Origin: Bin5 sp034422415
Lineage (GTDB): Bacteria; Chloroflexota; Anaerolineae; Caldilineales; Caldilineaceae
Assembly: GCA_965202955.1 (NCBI GenBank)
Contig: OZ241871.1
Coordinates: 372,001 to 436,000, forward strand
Length of the DNA stretch: 64,000 nt
Direction: 5' to 3'
Shown here: piece after piece, positions 43,662 through 52,097 of the stretch
Position numbering within the stretch: position 1 is the stretch's first letter
How the letters are laid out: the number at the start of each line of letters is the position of its first letter
Program-made: the position numbers and the translations under genes
The notes under the pieces: generated by a model
Seen by the model: the letters and a program-made list of their open reading frames with translations, nothing else
The model's database searches: none
What the model was told of the DNA's origin: nothing

Positions 43662-46112
43662 ATGAATACAAGAGTCTACCACTTTGGCAACGGGACTGTT
43701 CTGCACCTGGACCCGGCGCGCGATCGCTGGAGCCTTCACACGGCGGAGGGTGTCGCCATCACCGACAGCAGGATCGGGCTCCACTTGGCAGGAGGAGAAA
43801 AGGTATTGGGCAGGTTTGTAAACGCGGAGAGGAAACCTCTCTCCGATCCTGCCGGCAGTGGAGAATGCGTCATCGTCGAATACGTCAACGATGAGCATCA
43901 GCTCTCCTTTCGCTGGAAACTTGACGTCTATGATCGCCAGTCGGTCGTGGCGATCTCCTTTTCCGCAACCAACAACGGCCCGGCCGACCTGCAGGTCGAG
44001 GACATCTTTGCTGTTGACGGGACACTCCTTCAAGGATTGGGCGTTTCAGACGGATGCCGCGTGTTGAACAACGGGCCAGGCGCCTGCGGATTCCTGTGGT
44101 ATCCATCGACTGTGGAACCGGTAAGCAGTGCGCTGGACCCAGGCTCACAGATTGAAGCATTCTGGTCTACGGCGCTATCAGTGCCCGCAAGAGATTTGTG
44201 CTTTGCCATCGGCATGGGCAACTCGCCATCGGCCTTTATTCGCTTTGTCTTTTCCAGACGGGAAAACGACGTTGGAATCTATGCGTCCGCTCTACAGGAA
44301 ACCGGCACACAGTTTCCCTGGAAAGAGTCATACAGACAGGCATTGGACCCGCAATCAGAGAATGTGCCTATCAATCCAGTGCTCTTGAAAAGCGGCCGCA
44401 CAATAGATTCCAGATTCGCGATCACCTCCTCCGGGTCGATCCATACCGCTCTGGACAGCTACACAGATCATGTCCGGGACTACCTGGAGGTAGAGCTGCC
44501 GTTTGGTCCCATTACCGGCCTGTTTGCCGACTATTCGTGCCATCCATCCTTCCGCACGACAGACGCGCAATCGGTCAGCAGGGACCGGTTGTCAACCATT
44601 ATTGACATCCTGGAAGAGAAGTTACAAAAGTATGGCCTGACCTACATCTTGTTCACACTCGGTGTGGGCATCGCGCCTGAGAATGCGCCGGATGACTTTG
44701 ACTGGAGAGCGTTCTTGTCCGACGAGGCACTGAGACCGATCGACGTTACACACCCGGACTTCAGAGGTTCAGAAAAGGACTACCAGCTGCTGGACTATTT
44801 TCCCGAAGGCATCAGAAGTTTCACCGATGAGATCCACGATCGGGGGTTCAAGGCGGCGTTTCATTATACGGAGCTGAACCATGTGAAGAGTGGTCCGCCG
44901 GAATGGGATGAAGTAGCCGGCCGGCACGCGAAAGAGAAGTTCGTAGACGAGTGGGGGTTTGACAATCTGTTCGTCGGAGTCGGCTACCCGCCATACAATC
45001 TGCAGCCGGAACAGACGATCATCGAGGCTTTTCGGAGAAGGTTTACACAAATCAGGCACGAGATCGGTCCAGACATTTTCCTGACGTCACATTTCCCGAT
45101 GCCTCCAGCCCCCGGCGTCATAGACGCCGGACGTGTGGCGCTGGACTTTCGCGGCGGTAGGGAGGTGATTCTACTGCATCAGCTGGCCCAGCGTTACTAC
45201 TACCACGGGAAATGGTTTCAGCTGGACCCGGAGTTCTACGACGCGGCCGCGTTCCCATTCGCAAATGATTCGGGCGCATTCGGAAAGCCCCGAATGTCAG
45301 CTTTCGATCAGATCATTTCGCCTCTTGAAAAGACAAAGGCGTGGATTTCCCTGCAGGCCATTGCCTGTTGGAACTTCCTCGTGGGCGGCGCACTGGAAAA
45401 GACCTCAGACGAGCGCTTTGACCTGCTGAGTCGCGCCCTGCCTGTCTACCCAGGACGGGGTTATCCCCTCGACCTGATGGAAGAGGAGAATCCACTGAGC
45501 GTTTGGGCGCTTCCCGTCTCCCATCCCTGGGGAGGCAGCCATACCGTGGTCGGCCTGTTCAACTGGTCGTCCGAGGAGCAGGCCAGGACCCTTTCGTTCA
45601 GGCGCAAGGATGTGGTGCGCGATGGTGGTGAATATCTCCTGTTCGACTTCTGGTCAAAACGTTTTGTGGGGTCACTGGAAGAGGAGTTCACCGCATCGCT
45701 ACCCCCTTTCACCTGCCAGGTGCTTTTCGCAACCGAGAAGGAGAAGGACGTCACCTTCATCGGCTCTGACCGGCACATCAGCGGTTCCTTTGCCCTCAGC
45801 AGCTGGCGGTTCGATGCTCGCGAAAATGTGATCTCCGGCGAGTCTGAGGGGCCGGCGTTCACCGAACAGTCCTTGTTCTTCTACCTCAGCGATGACATAG
45901 GTCCTTTATCGTTCGAGGGCTGTACGGGCGAGCTGGTACAGATGCGAGTTCTGCGGGTAACACTCAGTTTCGGCGAAGAAGGGAGCCGGCAGTGGAAGGT
46001 AAAGCTGGACAGACAGACTACGGTTGCCCACTTTGAGGACAAGTACAGAGAATTTCAGTTCTCCCCCTCGATCATAAGACGGGAGGACGAGAGGAACCTG
46101 CCCACCAGATAG
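43662..46112 (+). CDS. GH36/GH27-clan-like glycoside hydrolase (alpha-galactosidase-like)
   Basis: An 816-residue protein without signal peptide. ATG 43662 has CCGGAG upstream; a TTG seven codons earlier also opens the frame. Residues 1-280 are a beta-rich N-terminal domain, about 290-640 a barrel-like region (GLTYILFTLGVGIAPEN, FKAAFHYTELNHVK, FVDEWGFDNLFVGVGYPP), and the end a beta domain with LFDFWSKRFVGSLEEE and ASLPPFTCQVLFATE, phrases typical of GH36-like C-terminal domains. I could not assign both catalytic aspartates with certainty. A decayed GH4 gene end directly downstream supports a galactoside theme. Confidence 0.65.
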   Translation: MNTRVYHFGNGTVLHLDPARDRWSLHTAEGVAITDSRIGLHLAGGEKVLGRFVNAERKPLSDPAGSGECVIVEYVNDEHQLSFRWKLDVYDRQSVVAISFSATNNGPADLQVEDIFAVDGTLLQGLGVSDGCRVLNNGPGACGFLWYPSTVEPVSSALDPGSQIEAFWSTALSVPARDLCFAIGMGNSPSAFIRFVFSRRENDVGIYASALQETGTQFPWKESYRQALDPQSENVPINPVLLKSGRTIDSRFAITSSGSIHTALDSYTDHVRDYLEVELPFGPITGLFADYSCHPSFRTTDAQSVSRDRLSTIIDILEEKLQKYGLTYILFTLGVGIAPENAPDDFDWRAFLSDEALRPIDVTHPDFRGSEKDYQLLDYFPEGIRSFTDEIHDRGFKAAFHYTELNHVKSGPPEWDEVAGRHAKEKFVDEWGFDNLFVGVGYPPYNLQPEQTIIEAFRRRFTQIRHEIGPDIFLTSHFPMPPAPGVIDAGRVALDFRGGREVILLHQLAQRYYYHGKWFQLDPEFYDAAAFPFANDSGAFGKPRMSAFDQIISPLEKTKAWISLQAIACWNFLVGGALEKTSDERFDLLSRALPVYPGRGYPLDLMEEENPLSVWALPVSHPWGGSHTVVGLFNWSSEEQARTLSFRRKDVVRDGGEYLLFDFWSKRFVGSLEEEFTASLPPFTCQVLFATEKEKDVTFIGSDRHISGSFALSSWRFDARENVISGESEGPAFTEQSLFFYLSDDIGPLSFEGCTGELVQMRVLRVTLSFGEEGSRQWKVKLDRQTTVAHFEDKYREFQFSPSIIRREDERNLPTR

Positions 46113-46231
46113 CCGAACAGGCGGTTGCACTGGATCCCCTGACGGCGGCGGTGCTCAGCCTCGACCAGATTCATGAAATGGTGGAGGCAACCTTGCGCGA
46201 GCTGGCCGGCTATTTGCCCCGGTTCAGGTAA
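46090..46231 (+). pseudogene. C-terminal remnant of a GH4-family alpha-glucosidase/galactosidase
   Basis: In a different frame from the preceding gene, this stretch encodes AEQAVALDPLTAAVLSLD, then QIHEMVEATLRELAGYLPRFR and a TAA stop at 46229-46231. This is the pattern of GH4 C-termini (ALLLDPxTAAVLSLDEI...LVDELLEAHxxxLPxFR). No upstream GH4 domain is present, so it is a truncated relic. The remaining gap to 46445, where the convergent operon ends, shows nothing. Confidence 0.65.
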
Positions 46232-46445
46232 CTTGACCACCACATAGGGGATGCAAAAGATTCTGAGAAGGAAAAGGAGGGGGACGAGAGCGGCGTTTGA
46301 CCGCTGTGGCAAGGCAGGCGAGTTTCCCAAAACAGTTCTGTCTCCGGTTGCACCTCCTCCTTACGTGCTTCAGACCTCACCGGAAACCACAGGCAGCGGC
46401 TCCCGGCGAGGTCTGATTTTCCCGCATGACGCGTCCCAGTGCCAG

Positions 46446-47888
46446 TTACGTGATCATTTCAATGCCGGAGCTCTCTTTGAACTCCATCATGCCCTTGGTT
46501 GCGACTTCCTGCCAGGCTTCGCAAAGCTGCGTTGCGGTTACAGTGCCGGACCAGATGGTGCCGCCGAGCAGCTCCTGCTGCAGCTCCCTGTTGTCCATGA
46601 AGTAGGCGTTGCCGAAGTCGCCCCACGCCCAGCCGTAGAAGTTGTTCATGCCCTCGGCATACTGCGCGCGCTTGGCCGCGCCGAACAGTGCCAGCGGTTC
46701 ACCATCTGCCAGCAGGCTCTGGACATACTCGTCCTGGCCGGCCCAACCCAGAAGTGCGGTATTGGTGCCGAAGATATCCATATATCGGCGCTGGGTCTCG
46801 TCCTTGAGCTGGGTGAAGATGAACTTGCTGGAGGCAGGCAGGTGCGCTTGCGGCGCAGCGGCAATGATGCCGAGACCGCCGGGGCCAACGGTGGCGGTGT
46901 GATGGACACCCGGAGCCAGGCCCGGCTGCTCAGCCCAACCGATCAGCTCGTACATCTCCATGTTTTCCTGCTGCTTCGCCCGCCGCAGCGCGGATTCCAG
47001 CAGCGATATCGCTGCCACGCCCTCGCTGAGCCGGTCGTTGCGGGCCACCTCGGGACGGGTCTCTTCGCTGAAGGAAACGCCGAACTTGAAGACGGGATCC
47101 AGATAGAAGCGCTGTACGGCTTCGATCGTCTTGTCGGAGGTCAGCTGGAACTCCTGATTCTCGGCGTCCCACCAGTGCTGGCCCAGGTCCAGGATGGCGC
47201 CCAGCATCCAATCACCGGACCAACTGGGATTGAGCAGGTCAAGCCCCCAGCGGGTGACATTGCCGGCGCCATCCTCCTGCACCAACTCTGCACTTTCTGC
47301 CAGCATGTCTTCCCACACGCCCCAGTTCTTCAGCTCTTCGGGATAAGGCAGTCCGGCCTCATCGTAGAAGTCCTTGCGGTACATGAGCATCTGGGAGGGA
47401 TTGCTGCCGGCGTTTGGCATCTCCATGAGCTTGCCGTTGAACGACACGCTGTCCAGATCACCCGGCGCAAACATATCGCGGGTGTAGCCGGAAGCATCGA
47501 AGATGTCATCCAGGTTCAGGTAGGTACCGTCAATGTAGAACTGTGGATAGCCGAAGGATGCCGCGTGGGCGCAATCCGGGGGCGTCCCCGCGGCCAGCAG
47601 GGGCAGCAATGTCTCGCGCACCGGCCAACCGCTCGGTATCAACTCGACTTTGTAGTCCGTCGTGGCTTCGAAATCATCCTTGAGTACATTGTGCCACATG
47701 TCCTGTTCGGTGTTGGACAGGTGCACGTATTGGATGGTGATCTCTTCGGCCATCGGAGCGGACTCTTCGCTTTCGGCCTCCGGTTCAGCTGCCGGGGCCG
47801 CCGGAGCGACACAGGCGGCCAGCATGGCGCCGGCTGCCGTGAAGCCAGACATTCGAAGGAACTTCCGCCGATTCATGCTGTGACTCAT
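46446..47888 (-). CDS. Sugar ABC transporter substrate-binding protein, Tat lipoprotein
   Basis: A 480-residue family 1 binding protein with twin arginines (RRKFLR, Arg7-Arg8) and lipobox cysteine at 26 (LAAC). AAGGAGG with six-base spacing supports the start at 47888. It is the last gene of an operon that reads from 54270 leftward, after the two permeases, whereas in other importer operons here the binding protein comes first. A long open frame on the opposite strand is only its mirror. Confidence 0.92.
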   Translation of the reverse strand: MSHSMNRRKFLRMSGFTAAGAMLAACVAPAAPAAEPEAESEESAPMAEEITIQYVHLSNTEQDMWHNVLKDDFEATTDYKVELIPSGWPVRETLLPLLAAGTPPDCAHAASFGYPQFYIDGTYLNLDDIFDASGYTRDMFAPGDLDSVSFNGKLMEMPNAGSNPSQMLMYRKDFYDEAGLPYPEELKNWGVWEDMLAESAELVQEDGAGNVTRWGLDLLNPSWSGDWMLGAILDLGQHWWDAENQEFQLTSDKTIEAVQRFYLDPVFKFGVSFSEETRPEVARNDRLSEGVAAISLLESALRRAKQQENMEMYELIGWAEQPGLAPGVHHTATVGPGGLGIIAAAPQAHLPASSKFIFTQLKDETQRRYMDIFGTNTALLGWAGQDEYVQSLLADGEPLALFGAAKRAQYAEGMNNFYGWAWGDFGNAYFMDNRELQQELLGGTIWSGTVTATQLCEAWQEVATKGMMEFKESSGIEMIT

Positions 47889-48019
47889 GGGATTCCTCCT
47901 TGAAATAGAGTCGCGATGCGATAGAAACAGGTCACGCGGGAAGAACTGCCTAGAGCTGGAGACACCAAAAGAACCCGGAGAACCAATCGTTGAAAACGCC
48001 TGATCGCCGGCGGCCCATA

Positions 48020-48949
48020 TTACTCCACCAACCCGGTACGGTCGATGCTGCGCGTAAAGTAACGCTGCGTGACGAGAAACAGCAGGAGCAGCGGCGCAAT
48101 CGTCAGGGTGACAGCCGCCATAAACAGGTTTTCACCCAGATAGAAATAGGTGAAGGAGGATGAGGTAAGCAGACTCGTCATGTTGAACATCCACTGGGGC
48201 AGTGTATAGAGATCCTGGTCGCGCAACGCCATGATCGGTCCCAGGCTGTCGTTCCACGTCCAGACAAAGGAAAAGAGAAAGACGACGAGGATGGCAGGTT
48301 TGGCGAGCGGCAGCATGATCTGCCAAAAGGTACGCAATGGTCCGGCGCCGTCGACAGCTGCCGAATCTTCAAGCTCGAAGGGCAGACCTTTGAAAAACTG
48401 CCGGTAGACAACGAGCAGAACACCACCGCGAACACCGTACCCCAGGTAGGTTGGAACGAGCAGCGGCAGATAGGTATTCATCCACTTGAGCTTGGAAAAG
48501 AGCATGAATTGCGGAATCATTACCATCTGAGGTGGGACGATGATCGTGAAAAGCAGCAGGCCGAAAAGAATCCGGCGCCCGCGAAAGGGCAAGCGAGCAA
48601 AACCGTAGCCCACGAGGGCACCCACCAGCGTCTGCCCAACGGCGGCAAGGGCGCTGGTCACAATGCTGACCGGCAGCGACCGAAAATAGTTGAGATGCTC
48701 CAATGCCAGTACGTAACCGTCAGCGGTTGGATTGCGCGGAATCCAGCGCACGGTCGGGTTGCTGAGCTCGATCAGCGGTTTGAAAGATGTGGAAAGCATG
48801 AACAGCACCGGAAACAGAAAGACATAGGCCAGTTCCAGCAGGATCAGCCAGCGCAGTATGGCAAAAAAGTTTCGCCTGACTTTGAGGCCGACGCCTTGCA
48901 GGTCCGCATCGGCGAGGGCCGTCAGCTTGGGTTTCACCTGATCTGTCAT
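48020..48949 (-). CDS. Sugar ABC transporter permease, MalG/AraQ type
   Basis: A 309-residue CUT1 permease with about six membrane helices and the EAA-type loop near LEDSAAVDGAGPLRTFWQIMLPLAKPAIL. Its ATG overlaps the stop of the preceding permease gene by four bases (ATGA), showing translational coupling. The gap to the binding-protein gene is 131 bp. Confidence 0.93.
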   Translation of the reverse strand: MTDQVKPKLTALADADLQGVGLKVRRNFFAILRWLILLELAYVFLFPVLFMLSTSFKPLIELSNPTVRWIPRNPTADGYVLALEHLNYFRSLPVSIVTSALAAVGQTLVGALVGYGFARLPFRGRRILFGLLLFTIIVPPQMVMIPQFMLFSKLKWMNTYLPLLVPTYLGYGVRGGVLLVVYRQFFKGLPFELEDSAAVDGAGPLRTFWQIMLPLAKPAILVVFLFSFVWTWNDSLGPIMALRDQDLYTLPQWMFNMTSLLTSSSFTYFYLGENLFMAAVTLTIAPLLLLFLVTQRYFTRSIDRTGLVE

Positions 48950-49818
48950 CCGCGGTCTCCCAGATGAAAGACAGCGCTCGACATCATACGCAAGGTCAGA
49001 CCCACCAGTAGAAAGACCAACCCGAAGTAGACGACGCTCATCGCCGCCCCGAACCCCAGTCGCAGCGGACCAAACGTGAGCCGCATAATATAGTCGACCA
49101 CCGGATTGAGGGGGTCGCTAAACAGATCCACATAGGTATAGATCATGGCACTGACGATGACCGGTGAAATCATGGGCAGGGTGATCTTCCAGAATGACTC
49201 CCATGGTGACGCGCCGTCGACCTTGGCCGCTTCATAGAGGTAATCGGGAATGCTGTTCAGGCCGGCTGTAAAGAGCAGAATCTGCACACCGGTATGCCAG
49301 ATAATCAGCGACAGGCGGTCGACAATGATCTGCACCGGCGCCACGACCAGTGTCGTCTGAATATCCGATGCCACTGTAGCCTGCTGAAAGGTCTGAATGG
49401 TGGTGCTGACCATGTCCGTGGCTGCGCCGGCGCGAATCACTTCTTTGATCACGCCGCCGCTGGCAACAATCACCGGCAAGAAGAAGACTGCGCGCAAGAG
49501 GAGCTGGCCGCGCGTCACACCCTGCAGCAGAACGGCCATCATCATAGAGAAGACCAGGATCAGCGGCACGTTGAGTACCAGATCGCGCAGGGCCCTGGCC
49601 AGCGCCGGCACAAAGTCCACGTCGCTCTGGACAATCTCCAGGTAATGCTTCAAGCCAACCCACTCGGTCTGCAGATTCATGAGATCGGTCACGTCCTGGA
49701 AACTCAACAGTAAGGTGCGCATGATTGGCCAGGCAAACAGCAATACCGTCCCCAAGATCCATGGACTCACAAACGCAAGGCCCCAGATCGCCCTTTGTGT
49801 TCTCAGATTGAACGTCAT
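48946..49818 (-). CDS. Sugar ABC transporter permease, MalF/AraP type
   Basis: A 290-residue CUT1 permease: RAIWGLAFVSPWILGTVLLFAWPI is the first helix and the EAA-type loop is YEAAKVDGASPWESFWKITLPMISPVI. Its start overlaps the stop of the DUF5696-like gene by four bases. It pairs with the 48020 permease. No ATPase gene is in the operon. Confidence 0.93.
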   Translation of the reverse strand: MTFNLRTQRAIWGLAFVSPWILGTVLLFAWPIMRTLLLSFQDVTDLMNLQTEWVGLKHYLEIVQSDVDFVPALARALRDLVLNVPLILVFSMMMAVLLQGVTRGQLLLRAVFFLPVIVASGGVIKEVIRAGAATDMVSTTIQTFQQATVASDIQTTLVVAPVQIIVDRLSLIIWHTGVQILLFTAGLNSIPDYLYEAAKVDGASPWESFWKITLPMISPVIVSAMIYTYVDLFSDPLNPVVDYIMRLTFGPLRLGFGAAMSVVYFGLVFLLVGLTLRMMSSAVFHLGDRG

Positions 49819-52097
49819 CGTACGCTATACCCCATCGGTTCGATCTTGAGTCCTGCTCGCTCAAACAGTCTCCCGCTATAGTTCACCGCCACGCGCGTGC
49901 CGTCTTCATATTCAATTTCGAAGACATCCGGCCCAAGCTGGCGGTGGGCAATGATGAATTGGTCCACCGTGTGGCCAAGTTGTTTGACGAGCCTTTCATA
50001 TTCGGCGGCGGCGCGATCGATCCAATCGCCGTACTGCGCAGTGTACAGCTCAGAATAGGTCGACCGGGCGAGCAGTACCGGATCCCTGTAGGTCAGCTCG
50101 TAGGCGGGCATCATGCCGTACTCGAGGCGGCGCAGGGCATCGCGCTCCGGCCACAGGTCCAGGTTTGACGGCTCACCATATAGCCGTACCAGACCGTGGG
50201 TGGCCACGGCATAAAAGGGCACGGTCTGCTCTCCGAAGGTGTAATCGTTGCGGTCGAGCGGCAGGTTGGTGACGGCATCGACCGCACCGAGCAGATAGGC
50301 ATTGCCGCCTTGCGCCGACGCTGATCCGGTCTCGTCGCGTATGGCCGCCAGCATCTGGTGCCAGGCTTGGCCGAACTGGGTGCGCTCCAACGGATGACGC
50401 GGATTTGCGTCCTTGAGCACCAGCTCCCCGGCCCAGCGCAGCTCCAGCCCGTCGACCCCCAGCGCGGCCAGCCTGGCGGCATCGGTCATTACATAGCGGT
50501 TGCGCGCGAAAACAGGATTGAGGAAAAACTGGTTGCGGCGCAGGGCGGCCGGGACGTACAGGCGGCTGGCGCTGGCAATCATATCGGTCATTGGCAACAG
50601 ATTCGGCAGGATCACGGCATCGGTCGGAGGGAAAAAGCCGCCATTGCGCAAAAAGGCAAGCGTGTAGTCGTCCTCCAGCAGGAGCCGCCCACCCAGCTCT
50701 TCGACCTGGCCGGCCAACCGACGCAGGCCGTTGACGCCCCCCAGCCGGCGGTCCGGCGGCCAGCGGCGCGGCAGCCTGCCCTCGTAACCGCCGGCGCTCC
50801 AGCCCACCAGAACCACGTCGAGGTTGGTGATGCCCCGCTGATGGAACTGCGAGACGATTTCGCCGGCTTCTTCAAAGGTGGTGACTGTCAAGAACCGGCG
50901 GCCGAAGAGCCCCGGCCTGGCCGCGCCCATCACGAGACGAAGGCGCATGGCCGGCCGCGCGCTTTCGCCGCTGAGCCGGGGAATGCCCACATCCTCCACA
51001 AAGTGCCGCCGCAATCGTTGGGCCATCCCCACCCAGTCTGCGCCCTCTTCAGCCAGAAAAAAATATCGGACCACGCGGTCGCCCTGGATGCGCTCTGAAT
51101 CGTAATAGCCCTTAAATACGCCTTGCTGATCGGATGGATATTCGGTCAGGTTGCGGTAGACAAGCCGCAGCCTGGCCTGGCTGAGCATCGTAGGGCGGCG
51201 CGCCAGCGATGCTTCGATGACGGTATCGCCCGCGCCTTGTGTGGCGACCGCCAGCACAGCCACCTCCTCGTCGGGATGGACGATACCCAGCGCGGCGAGG
51301 AAGGTACGCTGGGTCGGTGGCTGGGCAAAGGAGTAGACAGTGGCGCCATAGGCGGGCAGGCTGATCTGTTTGCGAAAGCCGGGGTGTTCGCCACCCAGGC
51401 GCAGCAGTGCACCCGGGCCATCGGGCAATATGACATAGGCCGATGTGTCTGCCCGGAACGGCACCGCCCCCAGCAATGGGAAGAGGTCCAGCGCCACAAA
51501 GCGGCTGTTCTCAGTCTCCTTCAGCTTCACGTCCGCCAGCGTGACGTCCAGATAGTCCGGACCGATTTCGTAACGCAGGGTCAGCTGCGCACCAAATTCA
51601 TCCATGGCATACGTCATCTCTGCGCCGGCGGGCAACCTTTCAATCGTCAATTCAGACACATCGGTGACGCTGTCGGTGCGCTTGGTCTGTGTGCCGGCCC
51701 CGCCCGTCATTATCAGTGTGAAATCGGTCTCCAGGGTACGCCGAATATTTCTGGCAATGTCAATCCCGCTCGGCAGTTCGGGTGTGGTCAGCCAGACGCG
51801 GCCGGCGCGCCGGTCACGGATGGCCAGGTGACCGCTGGACTCGTCCATGTAGAGCGACAGATGGGTGCTTGTGGCCACCAGTTCGTAGCCGGGGGGCACG
51901 GTCTCAACGACCGAGCGGACCTCTGAGAGAGGACTCTCTTCCTGGGCGGCCGCGGGGAAGGGAGCGGCCAGGGCCAGGACGAAGACGATCAAGAGACGCA
52001 AGGCCGCGATCAGAGTATGCCGGCGGTCAGGACGTCCCTCGGCAGCCGGGCGTCCTTCCTCCAGTTTCCCCGGCCTAAAAGAGGCGAACAATGTCAT
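49815..52097 (-). CDS. DUF5696-like secreted or membrane-anchored protein
   Basis: A 760-residue protein with an N-terminal signal helix (about residues 28-50, LRLLIVFVLALAAPFPAAAQ) and no other clear membrane segment. Residues 60-330 are beta-rich; 390-650 include barrel-like segments (GITNLDVVLVGWSAGGYEGRL, LGVDGLELRWAGELVL). I assign it to DUF5696 from memory of the domain's pattern beside sugar ABC genes in Firmicutes; not verified. Its start overlaps the upstream gene by 23 bases and its stop overlaps the permease gene, so all are co-translated. A carbohydrate-binding or hydrolytic envelope role is possible. Confidence 0.7.
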   Translation of the reverse strand: MTLFASFRPGKLEEGRPAAEGRPDRRHTLIAALRLLIVFVLALAAPFPAAAQEESPLSEVRSVVETVPPGYELVATSTHLSLYMDESSGHLAIRDRRAGRVWLTTPELPSGIDIARNIRRTLETDFTLIMTGGAGTQTKRTDSVTDVSELTIERLPAGAEMTYAMDEFGAQLTLRYEIGPDYLDVTLADVKLKETENSRFVALDLFPLLGAVPFRADTSAYVILPDGPGALLRLGGEHPGFRKQISLPAYGATVYSFAQPPTQRTFLAALGIVHPDEEVAVLAVATQGAGDTVIEASLARRPTMLSQARLRLVYRNLTEYPSDQQGVFKGYYDSERIQGDRVVRYFFLAEEGADWVGMAQRLRRHFVEDVGIPRLSGESARPAMRLRLVMGAARPGLFGRRFLTVTTFEEAGEIVSQFHQRGITNLDVVLVGWSAGGYEGRLPRRWPPDRRLGGVNGLRRLAGQVEELGGRLLLEDDYTLAFLRNGGFFPPTDAVILPNLLPMTDMIASASRLYVPAALRRNQFFLNPVFARNRYVMTDAARLAALGVDGLELRWAGELVLKDANPRHPLERTQFGQAWHQMLAAIRDETGSASAQGGNAYLLGAVDAVTNLPLDRNDYTFGEQTVPFYAVATHGLVRLYGEPSNLDLWPERDALRRLEYGMMPAYELTYRDPVLLARSTYSELYTAQYGDWIDRAAAEYERLVKQLGHTVDQFIIAHRQLGPDVFEIEYEDGTRVAVNYSGRLFERAGLKIEPMGYSVR

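Noticed and set aside
46251..47903. Long plus-strand open frame (about 550 codons)
   Set aside because: It is antisense to the binding-protein gene at 46446-47888, which has a clear Tat lipoprotein signal and ribosome binding site.
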